Shown here in pieces: positions 1-6,764 of a DNA stretch of 47,941 bases. The position numbers and the translations under genes are program-made. The stretch spans positions 1 through 47,941 of the IMG/VR virus record IMGVR_UViG_3300017605_000575. The stretch is one strand, 5' to 3'. The notes below the pieces were generated by a model. The model searched no databases and was not told where the DNA came from. It worked only from the letters and a program-made list of their open reading frames with translations. Origin of the DNA: a virus. Position 1 is the first letter of the stretch, and the number at the start of each line of letters is the position of its first letter.

Positions 1-141
1 CTCCTGCAGGGGCAGATAGTGGAAGATGTTGTTCTTCCGGCCAATGATCACGATCCGCTTCCCGCCCGCGAGGGCGAGGCCCAGCTCCGTGTGATGCCCG
101 GCGCCGACCGCCCCACAGAAGCACACGAACACGTCGCAGCC
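1..141. repeat. terminal direct repeat, left copy
   Basis: Identical to 47801-47941. The exact 141-base overlap is what a k-mer assembler leaves when it closes a circular contig, so it marks an assembly join and not necessarily a physical phage end. It lies inside an uninterrupted gene, which supports circularity of the map. Confidence 0.97.
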
Positions 142-348
142 TGCTAGGTCCTGCAGGTCCTTCAGCGCACAGGCTTCCCGGTACTCGTCGGACGGCGCGG
201 CGGCATCGCTCTCCGCCTCCTCGTCCAGCCACCGGGATTCGACTGTGAACCCCGCCGTTTGCATGATGCTTCTGATCTGCCGCATCTCCTTCTGCCGGGA
301 GAAGGCCGAGGCGATGTAGTACACCGGCTTACGCGTCCCGTTTGTCAT
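1..348 (-). CDS. nucleoside 2-deoxyribosyltransferase-like protein, N-terminal part (gene crosses contig junction)
   Basis: This is the 5' part of a 132-aa gene that starts at 348 and continues past base 1 into 47800-47750. The start is the ATG preceded by GGAGGAAG. The frame overlaps the end of the UDG-exonuclease gene by 20 bases. The N-terminus reads YYIASAFS with a basic helix after it, as in the nucleoside deoxyribosyltransferase-like (Rossmann-type) fold. A CDVFVCF strand precedes GHHTELGLALA, in which the Glu (residue 88) matches the position of the family nucleophile. Known members cleave or exchange the base of 2'-deoxynucleosides or hydrolyse deoxynucleoside monophosphates. Adjacency to polymerase genes suggests a role in the nucleotide pool. 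The exact substrate is not predictable. Confidence 0.8.
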   Translation of the reverse strand, partial: MTNGTRKPVYYIASAFSRQKEMRQIRSIMQTAGFTVESRWLDEEAESDAAAPSDEYREACALKDLQDLAGCDVFVCFCGAVGAGHHTELGLALAGGKRIVIIGRKNNIFHYLPLQE

Positions 349-1402
349 CTTCACTTCCTCCATGTTTCTTCCCCTTTCCCCAGTGCTTCCACTGCCCCTG
401 GGAAGAGTAGGCAGATGCCATAAACTGCAGGCTCGCAGGCAGCTCGGGATAGAGGGACTTGTGCAACAGGCGCAAGTCATCGCCGAGCCCGTTCACTCTA
501 ATGCCCATCTTAGTCAGGAGCCAGATGACGTCGTAGTTCGCGAAGTTTTGCCCCAGCTTGGGGACAGGGTGTTCAAGGACTCCCTTGACTGCCAGCCACG
601 CGCGTTTCTCCTGAGCGGCTGTTGGCCAGTAGCTGCGCGAGACGTTGTCAAGGCTAATGAACGGGCAATACAGCGCCTCAGCCTTATTAGGGGCGAAGCT
701 AACACCACGGATTTGTCCCCAGCCCGTTTCGATGTCGCAGGAGAGCAGTGACGTTTCGCGGCAAGGACCTGCGAGGTACGCTTCGACCTGCTCAATAGTG
801 GGACTGATTTCGAGGCTGACCTTTGGCCAGACAATGTGCGGCCCCAGCTTAGCTTGCTCAACGGCACGGATGAGGTCTCCGATACATACGGTGTAAGCGG
901 ACCACTGTCGCAGGACCATGGCAGGATGGTATGTGGGGAGTAGCTTGTAGGAGGCAAAAACTCCTGTACCCATGCGTACCGCGCCTCGGAACTGTGCGAT
1001 TTGGGTCGTGCTAGCCAGCGCAGCCAAAGCAGTTCCGCCAAGAGGAACGACAACGCAAGGGTTAACTGCTGCCAGCTCGGCAGCCAGTCGGGCCACATTG
1101 TCATTGTAGAACTTCTCCCAGTTCGCGGCGCCTAGGAACGCGCGGTGCTTCCCGATGTCATTGCCTACTAACTGCGTGGAGAACACGTTCCCGACGTAGC
1201 ACTTCTCTCGGTCAATGCCCGCCGCGCGCAGCATGCTATTCAGGCAAGAGCCCGACGGCCCCACGAAGGGACGTAGTTTGTCCACTTCGTGGTCGCCGGG
1301 TGCCTCCCCCACAAAGGCTATGCGGCTATCCCCGCCTCTCGGGAAGTCGCTGGGAACCACGCGTTCGAGCGGGCTCGGTAGGGACGTGTCACTGCCGGGC
1401 AT
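329..1402 (-). CDS. uracil-DNA glycosylase fused to DnaQ-like 3'-5' exonuclease (polymerase proofreading half)
   Basis: Residues 25-185 form a UDG-superfamily domain of the family 4/SPO1 type: GEAPGDHEVD at 32-41, followed by PFVGPSG, and the second active-site motif YHPA at 158-161. The N-terminal cysteines that bind Fe-S in classic family 4 enzymes are not evident. Residues 215-345 form a DnaQ-like exonuclease: CDIET (Asp223, Glu225) is Exo I, NFANYD (Asn286, Asp291) is Exo II, and the GDDLRLLHKSLYPELP region is Exo III with its Asp. The protein stops where a family A polymerase domain would normally begin. That domain is in a separate gene at 45269-46963. The start has GGAAG six bases upstream and overlaps the previous gene by 85 bases. 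It likely removes uracil and proofreads for the phage polymerase. Confidence 0.88.
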   Translation of the reverse strand: MPGSDTSLPSPLERVVPSDFPRGGDSRIAFVGEAPGDHEVDKLRPFVGPSGSCLNSMLRAAGIDREKCYVGNVFSTQLVGNDIGKHRAFLGAANWEKFYNDNVARLAAELAAVNPCVVVPLGGTALAALASTTQIAQFRGAVRMGTGVFASYKLLPTYHPAMVLRQWSAYTVCIGDLIRAVEQAKLGPHIVWPKVSLEISPTIEQVEAYLAGPCRETSLLSCDIETGWGQIRGVSFAPNKAEALYCPFISLDNVSRSYWPTAAQEKRAWLAVKGVLEHPVPKLGQNFANYDVIWLLTKMGIRVNGLGDDLRLLHKSLYPELPASLQFMASAYSSQGQWKHWGKGKKHGGSEDDKRDA

Positions 1403-1557
1403 AGGGGCTTCCAGTAGTAGAGGCGTTGGGGATAGTTGTTACAGTTCAGGACGAAGCAGAGCCGCTCAGCATGTAGCCGGGAGGCTACCGTTCTGTGGTG
1501 CCTGTCCAGACCCCGCCTTGTCATGAAATGCACTTGGTAGAGGTTCCGTGTAGACAT
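1318..1557 (-). CDS. hypothetical protein, 79 aa
   Basis: Unrecognised small protein with an N-terminal part rich in aromatic and basic residues (for example CFVLNCNNYP), which reads as natural protein. A GGAG site lies eight bases before the ATG. It overlaps the preceding gene by 92 bases and the UDG-exonuclease gene by 85 bases, in different frames. Such compact overlaps are typical of this leftward block. The C-terminal half lies in the overlap and is less certain to be constrained. Confidence 0.55.
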   Translation of the reverse strand: MSTRNLYQVHFMTRRGLDRHHRTVASRLHAERLCFVLNCNNYPQRLYYWKPLCPAVTRPYRARSNAWFPATSREAGIAA

Positions 1558-1732
1558 TACCCGTCTCCAGGGTGCTCACTCGGCGCAATAGCATTTCCAC
1601 GACGTCTACCAATCCGAGACAGGACTTCGCCACGGTGTTGCCCGCCTCGACTGTGAGAGCCAGCCGCGTCTCCAGGATGGCTATCTTGGTCTCTAGTCGG
1701 CTAATCCGCGCGTCGTCGGTTGTGTCGCTCAT
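1466..1732 (-). CDS. hypothetical protein with short coiled coil, 88 aa
   Basis: Residues 8-60 have a heptad-like pattern (RISRLETKIAILETRL and a second leucine-rich stretch ending in RVSTLE), suggesting a coiled-coil oligomer. No family is recognised. AAGGAAGGG lies just upstream of the ATG, and the start overlaps the stop of the preceding 50-aa gene as ATGA, indicating translational coupling. Confidence 0.65.
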   Translation of the reverse strand: MSDTTDDARISRLETKIAILETRLALTVEAGNTVAKSCLGLVDVVEMLLRRVSTLETGNVYTEPLPSAFHDKAGSGQAPQNGSLPATC

Positions 1733-1881
1733 TTCTTACCCTTCCTTGGCTTCTGGCCCTTCGCCTTCCGCTGCTGACTATACGCGATGGCAATGGCTTG
1801 GTCAAGCGGCCGCCCTGAGCGCCGCTCCTGCGCTATGTTCTCGCTCCGCGTCTTGTTACTGGCGCCTTTCTTTAGGGGCAT
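1729..1881 (-). CDS. small basic phage protein, 50 aa
   Basis: Short lysine/arginine-rich protein beginning MPLKKGASNK and containing RRSGRPLDQAIAIAYSQQRK. This pattern (MPLKKG, then SGxPxxQAxAIAxS) recurs in many phage genomes as a small uncharacterised basic protein. A GGAGG site precedes the ATG. It overlaps the previous gene by 26 bases and the next by 4 bases. Function unknown; nucleic-acid binding is plausible from charge only. Confidence 0.75.
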   Translation of the reverse strand: MPLKKGASNKTRSENIAQERRSGRPLDQAIAIAYSQQRKAKGQKPRKGKK

Positions 1882-2035
1882 TGCAACCTCCCTGCACTGG
1901 CTGGATATCCATGCCGTTAACGTCCTGGGCCTTGAAGCCCGCCTTGTGGATCAGCTCGTCAATGGTCTCCGACCCGTCGCTGTCAACCGTACGGGTATCG
2001 CCATCGTGAGCCCAGATAGTCACCTGCCACGTCAT
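1856..2035 (-). CDS. hypothetical protein, 59 aa
   Basis: Small acidic-to-neutral protein starting MTWQVTIWAHDGDTRTV, predicted as a short beta-hairpin plus helix (ETIDELIHKAGF). No family recognised. Its ATG overlaps the stop of the upstream basic protein (ATGA), and its 3' end overlaps the 50-aa gene. No own ribosome binding site is obvious, so it is probably translated by coupling. Confidence 0.65.
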   Translation of the reverse strand: MTWQVTIWAHDGDTRTVDSDGSETIDELIHKAGFKAQDVNGMDIQPVQGGCNAPKERRQ

Positions 2036-2229
2036 GACTTGCGCCCTTTCTTCTCCGTCGCCTGCTTCACCACTTTCGTGAAGGGCGAAGTCCGGAGCTT
2101 GCCTGGGTTAGTCGCCTTCTCCTTCCCTCGCAGGATGCTGACCTGTGCCGCGCGGGCGTCACGGACCGCCTGAGGGAGCTGCGAGCGCCCGAAGGCACTC
2201 TTACCAGTTGCTGACTTAGGCCTTGCCAT
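2032..2229 (-). CDS. small basic protein, 65 aa
   Basis: Very basic protein (MARPKSATGKSAFGRSQLPQ start, KKGRKS end) with no recognised domain. One of four small lysine/arginine-rich proteins between 1729 and 2952. AGAGG precedes the ATG, and the start lies within the 3' end of the 85-aa gene. It could be a nucleic-acid-binding or host-directed peptide, but nothing in the sequence decides this. Confidence 0.65.
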   Translation of the reverse strand: MARPKSATGKSAFGRSQLPQAVRDARAAQVSILRGKEKATNPGKLRTSPFTKVVKQATEKKGRKS

Positions 2230-2473
2230 GGGGAACCTCTACCTTGTACCCGCCATACTTCAGCATGCCGATATGGGTTGCGACAATGAGTTTACCTAGC
2301 AACTCCTGGCCGGTCTCCTCATCATCCTGGCCATCGATCATCTCGGCGGCGATCATGCTCAGCGCGGCGATCACTTCCTCGCCCGTGGTGTCGTCATCCG
2401 CGAGGATGACCGCATTCCGGAAGGCTTTCGCCAGGGCTAGGGTGCGCGGGATGCTATGTGCTTCGTTACCCAT
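2216..2473 (-). CDS. hypothetical acidic protein, 85 aa
   Basis: Mostly helical acidic protein (ADDDTTGEEVIAALSMIAAEMIDG, in overlapping helices). The ATG at 2473 is chosen over an upstream start because AGGAG lies seven bases before it. Upstream of this start, between it and the 2536 stop, is an 8-bp GC-rich inverted repeat. No family recognised. Confidence 0.7.
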   Translation of the reverse strand: MGNEAHSIPRTLALAKAFRNAVILADDDTTGEEVIAALSMIAAEMIDGQDDEETGQELLGKLIVATHIGMLKYGGYKVEVPHGKA

Positions 2474-2493
2474 CGTGTTCTCCTGGAACAGTG

Positions 2494-2525
2494 GGGGCGG
2501 GTGGTCACAGCCATACGCCCGCCCC
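2494..2525 (-). promoter_or_regulatory. GC-rich hairpin in leader between genes
   Basis: GGGGCGGG (2494-2501) and CCCGCCCC (2518-2525) form a perfect 8-bp stem with a 16-base loop, between the 52-aa gene and the 85-aa gene. There is no U-run, so it is more likely an mRNA processing or stability element, or a weak attenuator, than a full terminator. Confidence 0.45.
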
Positions 2526-2535
2526 TCACACCCCG

Positions 2536-2694
2536 TCACTTACGCTTCTGCTTCATCGCAGCCGAGGCTGCGCCCGCAAAGGGGTTCTTGCCCTTCGCGC
2601 CCGGATAGGGGACCTTCATCCCCTTAGCCTCGCGGCCCTCCTCGGCCTTGCTCTCGGTGCCCTTGAAGGCCCGTTTCTTAGCTGCTTTCGCCAT
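2536..2694 (-). CDS. small basic protein, 52 aa
   Basis: Lysine-rich protein (start MAKAAKKRAFKGTESK, end MKQKRK) with a central PYPGAKGKNPF segment. AAGGA lies about nine bases before the ATG. It follows the next basic protein gene by three bases. No known fold; probably part of the same group of small basic phage proteins. Confidence 0.7.
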   Translation of the reverse strand: MAKAAKKRAFKGTESKAEEGREAKGMKVPYPGAKGKNPFAGAASAAMKQKRK

Positions 2695-2697
2695 GTG

Positions 2698-2952
2698 TTA
2701 GTATCCTTTCTGCTTCCGGGCCTTCGCGACGGCGCCGGACATTGGGTTACGTCCACCAAGGATGCGATTGGCCTTGGCGTCAATCTGAGCCTCGGCACTG
2801 GCGCTGAGGTTCCCCTTCTTCCGCTGCTGAGTGGCGCGCGCCTTGGCATTAGCCGCGTGGCTGGCGTCGGGCATCGGATACTTGCGGGAGCCTGGGAGGC
2901 CGAAGGTTGAAGCCTTCAGCCCCTTTCTGGCCTTGGTAGTCAGCTTAGCCAT
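2698..2952 (-). CDS. conserved small basic phage protein, 84 aa
   Basis: Starts MAKLTTKARKGL and contains a PGSRKYPMPDASHAANAKAR segment followed by SASAEAQIDAKANRI. This order (K-A-R-K, then FGLPGSRKYP, then SHAxNAKARA) is recurrent in many tailed phages and is annotated only as hypothetical. The start overlaps the stop of the SSB-like gene. Function unknown; strongly basic. Confidence 0.8.
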   Translation of the reverse strand: MAKLTTKARKGLKASTFGLPGSRKYPMPDASHAANAKARATQQRKKGNLSASAEAQIDAKANRILGGRNPMSGAVAKARKQKGY

Positions 2953-3419
2953 TAGCTCAGCTCCGCGAACGTCTGGATGACATTCTCCTGCTGCGGCTTG
3001 TTAGCCTTGTCTATGTAGTGACGCATGGTCACGTAGCCGATGACCTCGCACCCCTTAGCCGCCTTGAGGCTAGCCTCGATGGTGTCGTAGTCAGCGAGGT
3101 TCACGCCGAGCTTGGTGAGGATGGCCCGCACCTTCGCCCAATCGGTCCCCTTGCTCAGCCAGATCGTCGGGAAAATGACGTTCTCGCTGATGTCGTAACC
3201 CTCACCCAGAGCCGCGAGGGCATCCGAGTTCACGTCATCCATGGCCTCTTGGGGCTCCATGGCGAACACGCACCGGGCCGACTGGTCGGCATTCTTCGGC
3301 GGCATCACCTTAGCGCCCGTGCAACGGAAGCGATAGCTTCCATCCGGCAGGAACTGGGGCTCGGGGATTTCATCCCAGCCCTTCTGCAGGATTTCCTCGT
3401 AACTCTGCAACTGCGTCAT
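2952..3419 (-). CDS. putative single-stranded DNA-binding / recombination-associated protein, 155 aa
   Basis: The layout (FLPDGSYRFRCTGAKV start, a core with acidic loops, then VIGYVTMRHYIDKAN near the end) resembles the DUF669/SSB-like OB-fold proteins that accompany phage ATPase-exonuclease recombination modules. A matching promoter lies just upstream (3465-3493) and GTGAGG precedes the ATG. It sits downstream of the Sak4-like ATPase and the Cas4-like nuclease, where phage SSBs are commonly found. Assignment is from general pattern and context, not from a decisive motif. Confidence 0.55.
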   Translation of the reverse strand: MTQLQSYEEILQKGWDEIPEPQFLPDGSYRFRCTGAKVMPPKNADQSARCVFAMEPQEAMDDVNSDALAALGEGYDISENVIFPTIWLSKGTDWAKVRAILTKLGVNLADYDTIEASLKAAKGCEVIGYVTMRHYIDKANKPQQENVIQTFAELS

Positions 3420-3464
3420 GTCCTCACCCTTCTCTCGTCAAGGGGCACTCGCCCCATCACCGCG

Positions 3465-3493
3465 ATCTTACGCCTTCGCGGCCCCGGCGTCAA
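3465..3493 (-). promoter_or_regulatory. sigma-70-type promoter for SSB-like gene
   Basis: On the minus strand TTGACG (3493-3488) is followed after exactly 17 bases by TAAGAT (3470-3465), a good -35/-10 pair in a 79-bp intergenic gap. A GGGGC/GCCCC hairpin (3442-3455) lies in the leader before the ATG at 3419. Confidence 0.6.
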
Positions 3494-3498
3494 CGCGG

Positions 3499-3900
3499 CT
3501 AAACGCCGCAGTTCCAACCCTCGTCCTCCTGCGCGTCCATCCGCTTCCTGCGCAAGTCTTCACAGCGACGCTTCAGCTCCTCGTAGAAGACCCCGATCCA
3601 CTTCAGCTTGAAGTCTTCCTCTTCCGGTGTCACGTCGAAGTTGCCCAGGTCGCGGGCGAGCCTCTGCAGGCTGCGGACCACGTGTTCCGTGGTCATGGTA
3701 TGGACCGCGATCTTGCCCGTGGACGCGGGCCACCACTGCGCCACCGCTACCGGCTCCGTGTAGCCCTTCGGCGCCGGCTTGGCCTTATCCATCGCCTCGT
3801 AGATGTTACGCACGACCCTGGTCTTCAGGTCGCCGATCTTGGACTGATGCAGGACGTCAACGCCCGCCATCACCATCTTTCCCGTCACTACTGCTGACAT
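3499..3900 (-). CDS. hypothetical protein, 133 aa
   Basis: No recognised family. The N-terminal half has VVRNIYEAMDKAK and the C-terminal half is a long charged helix (EEEDFKLKWIGVFYEELKRR). The gene overlaps the Fis-type HTH gene by 13 bases and follows it closely. A promoter for the next gene lies after its stop, so it ends the upstream transcription unit. Confidence 0.7.
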   Translation of the reverse strand: MSAVVTGKMVMAGVDVLHQSKIGDLKTRVVRNIYEAMDKAKPAPKGYTEPVAVAQWWPASTGKIAVHTMTTEHVVRSLQRLARDLGNFDVTPEEEDFKLKWIGVFYEELKRRCEDLRRKRMDAQEDEGWNCGV

Positions 3901-4094
3901 GTCTCTCGCTCCTTAGCTAGGTCAATTCCACACTTACGCAACCGCCGGTAGAGGTAGGGGCGGTTCGTCTTCAACACCCGCGATAGCACTTCTATCTTCC
4001 CTTGGCACTGGCGTAGGTGATACTGCAGGTACATCCTCTCGAAGTTAAGCAGCCCCTTCCTTAGCGGGGTCGCGAATAACGCTTCATCCATCAT
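3888..4094 (-). CDS. Fis-type helix-turn-helix DNA-binding protein, 68 aa
   Basis: Residues 17-58 match the Fis/NtrC C-terminal HTH (HTH_8) layout: a long helix with LNFERMYLQYHLRQC, then GKIEVLSRVLKTNRPYLYRRL and KCGIDL. In the family this C-terminal helix pair binds DNA, usually as a dimer. No sigma-54 AAA+ domain is present, so it is a free-standing DNA-binding domain. It overlaps the ATPase gene by four bases (ATGA). It may act as a phage transcription factor or as a nucleoid or recombination accessory. Confidence 0.75.
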   Translation of the reverse strand: MMDEALFATPLRKGLLNFERMYLQYHLRQCQGKIEVLSRVLKTNRPYLYRRLRKCGIDLAKERETCQQ

Positions 4095-4960
4095 GGCCGT
4101 TTCACTCCTAGCGCGTCAAAGATGGTTAGCAGTCCAGTTTCAATCGGCAGGGCTCCCAGCTTCTCAAGGTCTTGGATAGGAAGCTTAGTGTCCTGGTTAG
4201 GCTGTGCATCCGCTAGCAGTACCCGCCGCACCTTGTTCCCATACGTTTTAGCCTCTGCCGCGATGACTACCGGAAAGTGCCCGGCTACCTGCTGAGGTAG
4301 CTGGCGTCCCACGGCCGAGGGAAAGAGCCGGGTTGGGATGATATCCGCCTTCGCCTCCTTGAGCGACTTAGCGAAGTCGTCATCCCCATCCGCTGCGCCC
4401 TCCGGCCCGATGATCTTCAAGTGGCTGATGACTATCACGTGATGCGTGTTCTGGGTGCTAGTCAGCCGGGAGAGGAAGGCGCCGACGTTAGCGCTCGCCA
4501 CACCATAGACGGCCCTGGTCGTGTTCAGGATCGTCTTGTTCAGCGCCGCGCGAGCATACGCCATGGCGCTGTCACTGAGCCCCGTGAGGCCGTCGAGCAC
4601 CACGATTGTATCCGCGCCCCAGTCCTTGCTCGACCCTAGGTTGTACTCCTGCTCCCCCTCCTTGTACTTCCAGTTATCCAGCGCCTTAAAGGCGTTGGCG
4701 AACGCGGTCGGCATCCCAGCCACGCCGATGATCGGCCCCTGCAGGGTTAGCTTATCCTCGAAGTTCAGGATGTCTATGTTATGCCTGAACTCCGGTTTCG
4801 TGTACTGGAGCATCGACTCGTAGTTCCCGTCGAAGTTCATGTACCTCAGCTTGAACCCCGCGTTCGCCAGACTTGCCAGACTGCTCGTCTTCCCCGCTCC
4901 AGGGTATCCTGTTATCAGCCCCTTGAATAGAGGTGTAGTCATCATCTTCTCTGCGTTCAT
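4091..4960 (-). CDS. Sak4-like RecA-fold ATPase (recombination)
   Basis: Walker A GYPGAGKTS at residues 18-26 in a 289-aa AAA_24/RecA-core protein. A hydrophobic Walker B strand ending in Asp (TIVVLDGLTG) and a sensor-like VIVISHLKI strand follow. Single-domain ATPases of this kind next to SSB and exonuclease genes are Sak4-type single-strand annealing or recombination proteins. It overlaps both neighbours by 4 bases (nuclease upstream, HTH downstream). It likely works with the SSB-like protein and the Cas4-like nuclease in replication-linked recombination. Confidence 0.78.
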   Translation of the reverse strand: MNAEKMMTTPLFKGLITGYPGAGKTSSLASLANAGFKLRYMNFDGNYESMLQYTKPEFRHNIDILNFEDKLTLQGPIIGVAGMPTAFANAFKALDNWKYKEGEQEYNLGSSKDWGADTIVVLDGLTGLSDSAMAYARAALNKTILNTTRAVYGVASANVGAFLSRLTSTQNTHHVIVISHLKIIGPEGAADGDDDFAKSLKEAKADIIPTRLFPSAVGRQLPQQVAGHFPVVIAAEAKTYGNKVRRVLLADAQPNQDTKLPIQDLEKLGALPIETGLLTIFDALGVKRP

Positions 4961-6186
4961 GGTGCCTCCCTTATGTCAACTACTGCATCACCGCGAGCGA
5001 TTTGCTCTCTTGTAAGCTTTCCCCCGTGGACGGGGGAAGTAGGAGCTTGATCATAGGATTGTTGCTCTCTCGTCTCCTGCCTCTGCCGTGTTAGGGGGTT
5101 CCACCAACTGCGCGTGAAGTTTTGCGCCAGGATCGCTGGCCTATGTTCAGGGGACGCAGCACACACCCCCTTGAATTGGCACAGATGGCAGCTGGCACGG
5201 TTCATGGGCCAGTAGCCGCTTTCTGCAAACTGCACCGCCATCGCTAGGTAGAGTTGCAACTCCTTCACAAGTTCTTCTCGCTGCTCGTCGGTCTTGTAGA
5301 AGGGCATGAAGCCAAAGCGCACTCCGCCCTGCAGGACCTGGATACCTTCGATAGCAACCCCTCGATACGGAAGCGGTCCTCTGAGCAGTTTTGCTCCAGC
5401 GAGATCGTAAACAGACACCTGCAAGTCTGGAGCGAACGGAGCAAAGTAGCCAGCTCCAAGCGTGTTCTTTGTCGTCTTGTAATCCGTGATGAACGCTTCA
5501 TTGTTCACACTCCCCAGACTCTTAACGGCATCGAACCACCCGCAGAGGTAGAACATACGGCCGCCGTTCCGGTAGATCGGCAGCACCCAGGGCACTTCCA
5601 CAAGCGCCTTATGCGGATGGTTCTCTGTTTCCTTCCAACTCAGCGGCTTGAGGTAGCCGTTTTTCACTTCCTCCGCGTACCAGATGATTAGCCGCACTAG
5701 CTGGTAGCGATCCTTCACAGGGTTGTCCGGTAGCCACTTCTCCGTCGTTTCCGTAAGAGACCCGCAGCTGCAAAACGCAGGACCGGGTGCCATGTAGAAC
5801 TTGCCCTTATGGGAAAACGGGCATTTAGCAGCATTACCCTTCGCGTTCTTGAACTTAGTCGTGCCAGTGCAGCGCCATACGCTCTCGTACGAGCCGAGAA
5901 GGGGGCGTCCCTGCGCGGCATCCCACGATAGGGTGAGAACTCGCTTGACCGCAGCCCGTAACGCCTCATCATGCCCTAACCCTTCCTCGATAATCCCCCG
6001 ATAGAATGTCTCCAGCCCATCGCCCGCTATCCGCCCGAACTCCAGGTCTACTCGCTGTGCCACTGTCTGCCAGCCCTCAACATGGGCAAGGTAATAACGA
6101 TATGGGCACGCCAGAAGCGACCGCAGCGACGTGCTATCCCAGTGAGTCTGCAGGCGAGGGTTTTCATCCGACCAAACTCCCGTCAT
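4957..6186 (-). CDS. Cas4/RecB-like PD-(D/E)XK nuclease
   Basis: The nuclease core is seen as GWFDAV (Asp219) and FITDYKTTK (Asp235 to Lys237), the D...(D/E)xK pattern. Cys27 near the N-terminus and the C-terminal CHLCQFKGVC (Cys333, 336, 342) match the four cysteines that hold a 4Fe-4S cluster in Cas4/AddB-type nucleases. An extra cysteine group (106-141, including CPFSH and CSCG) is an unusual insertion that may bind a metal. Length 409 aa. It overlaps the 46-aa gene and the Sak4-like gene by ATGA. It probably makes single-stranded ends for the ATPase/SSB pair. Confidence 0.85.
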   Translation of the reverse strand: MTGVWSDENPRLQTHWDSTSLRSLLACPYRYYLAHVEGWQTVAQRVDLEFGRIAGDGLETFYRGIIEEGLGHDEALRAAVKRVLTLSWDAAQGRPLLGSYESVWRCTGTTKFKNAKGNAAKCPFSHKGKFYMAPGPAFCSCGSLTETTEKWLPDNPVKDRYQLVRLIIWYAEEVKNGYLKPLSWKETENHPHKALVEVPWVLPIYRNGGRMFYLCGWFDAVKSLGSVNNEAFITDYKTTKNTLGAGYFAPFAPDLQVSVYDLAGAKLLRGPLPYRGVAIEGIQVLQGGVRFGFMPFYKTDEQREELVKELQLYLAMAVQFAESGYWPMNRASCHLCQFKGVCAASPEHRPAILAQNFTRSWWNPLTRQRQETREQQSYDQAPTSPVHGGKLTREQIARGDAVVDIREAP

Positions 6187-6323
6187 GTGTCTACGCCTTC
6201 CCTTAGCCGCAACCGCGCCTCTAACCGACCGCGCTCCCGTCGCTTTGCTGGTTTCACACGGGGCCTATATGCCCGCTGTCTTACCATCTTAGCGACGGGA
6301 TTTCTGTTGCGCGGCTTTCTCAC
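6183..6323 (-). CDS. tiny arginine-rich protein, 46 aa
   Basis: GTG start overlapping the previous stop (GTGA) and a stop overlapping the next ATG (ATGA), so it is coupled on both sides. About one third of residues are Arg or Lys (for example RQRAYRPRVKPAKRRERGR). No family. The tight fit between two genes is the main argument that it is real. Confidence 0.55.
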   Translation of the reverse strand: MRKPRNRNPVAKMVRQRAYRPRVKPAKRRERGRLEARLRLREGVDT

Positions 6324-6583
6324 CTCGCCAGTACCTTGACGCCTTTCCTCGGAGTGTAGCCCAGCGAGATACCTTTCCTGACCAGCTTCAGGTTCCGATA
6401 GTTCCCGCGCCGCTTTAGCTTCCAGCCTGACGGCCCCTGGTGTTCCTGATGGGCCATCCCTCCCCGCTTCAGCTTGAAGATACGCTCGCCCAGCTTCGTG
6501 ATAGTTCCAGAACGGCGGCCCCAGAACTCATTGCTCTTCAGTTCTATCCGCCGCATCCATCGTCTCTGAGCCATCGACGCCAT
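6320..6583 (-). CDS. hypothetical basic protein, 87 aa (start uncertain)
   Basis: Basic protein with the beta-rich pattern GTITKLGERIFKLKRGG and later GYTPRKGVKVLAR. The ATG at 6583 has a poorly placed AAGG; an in-frame ATG at 6574 has AAGGA at better spacing and may be the true start. It lies within the 3' end of the preceding 78-aa gene. No recognised domain. Confidence 0.6.
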   Translation of the reverse strand: MASMAQRRWMRRIELKSNEFWGRRSGTITKLGERIFKLKRGGMAHQEHQGPSGWKLKRRGNYRNLKLVRKGISLGYTPRKGVKVLAR

Positions 6584-6764
6584 CCTTTTTGTCCTCTTTC
6601 TGTTGTGCCTTCAGGTTGAAGCGTACCCGCTCCTCCCGGCTGTAAGCTATGATCGCATCCAAATCCGCGTCCGGTATGTTAGTAGGATCGCGGCGGAGGC
6701 ACTCGTCAAGCGTAGTTGCCCCCGGATGCGCCAGCGTTTCGTCTATCGGGTTTGTTTTTGTCAT
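6528..6764 (-). CDS. hypothetical acidic protein, 78 aa
   Basis: Contains LDECLRRDPTNIPDADLDAI and a helix REERVRFNLKAQQKE, then an acidic tail. GGGAG precedes the ATG. It overlaps both neighbours out of frame. No family recognised. Confidence 0.65.
   Translation of the reverse strand: MTKTNPIDETLAHPGATTLDECLRRDPTNIPDADLDAIIAYSREERVRFNLKAQQKEDKKDGVDGSETMDAADRTEEQ

Noticed and set aside
1-141. Terminal repeat as a true physical phage terminal repeat
   Set aside because: Exact 141 bases is an assembler overlap size, and the repeat lies in the middle of an intact gene. Read coverage would be needed to claim a real terminus.
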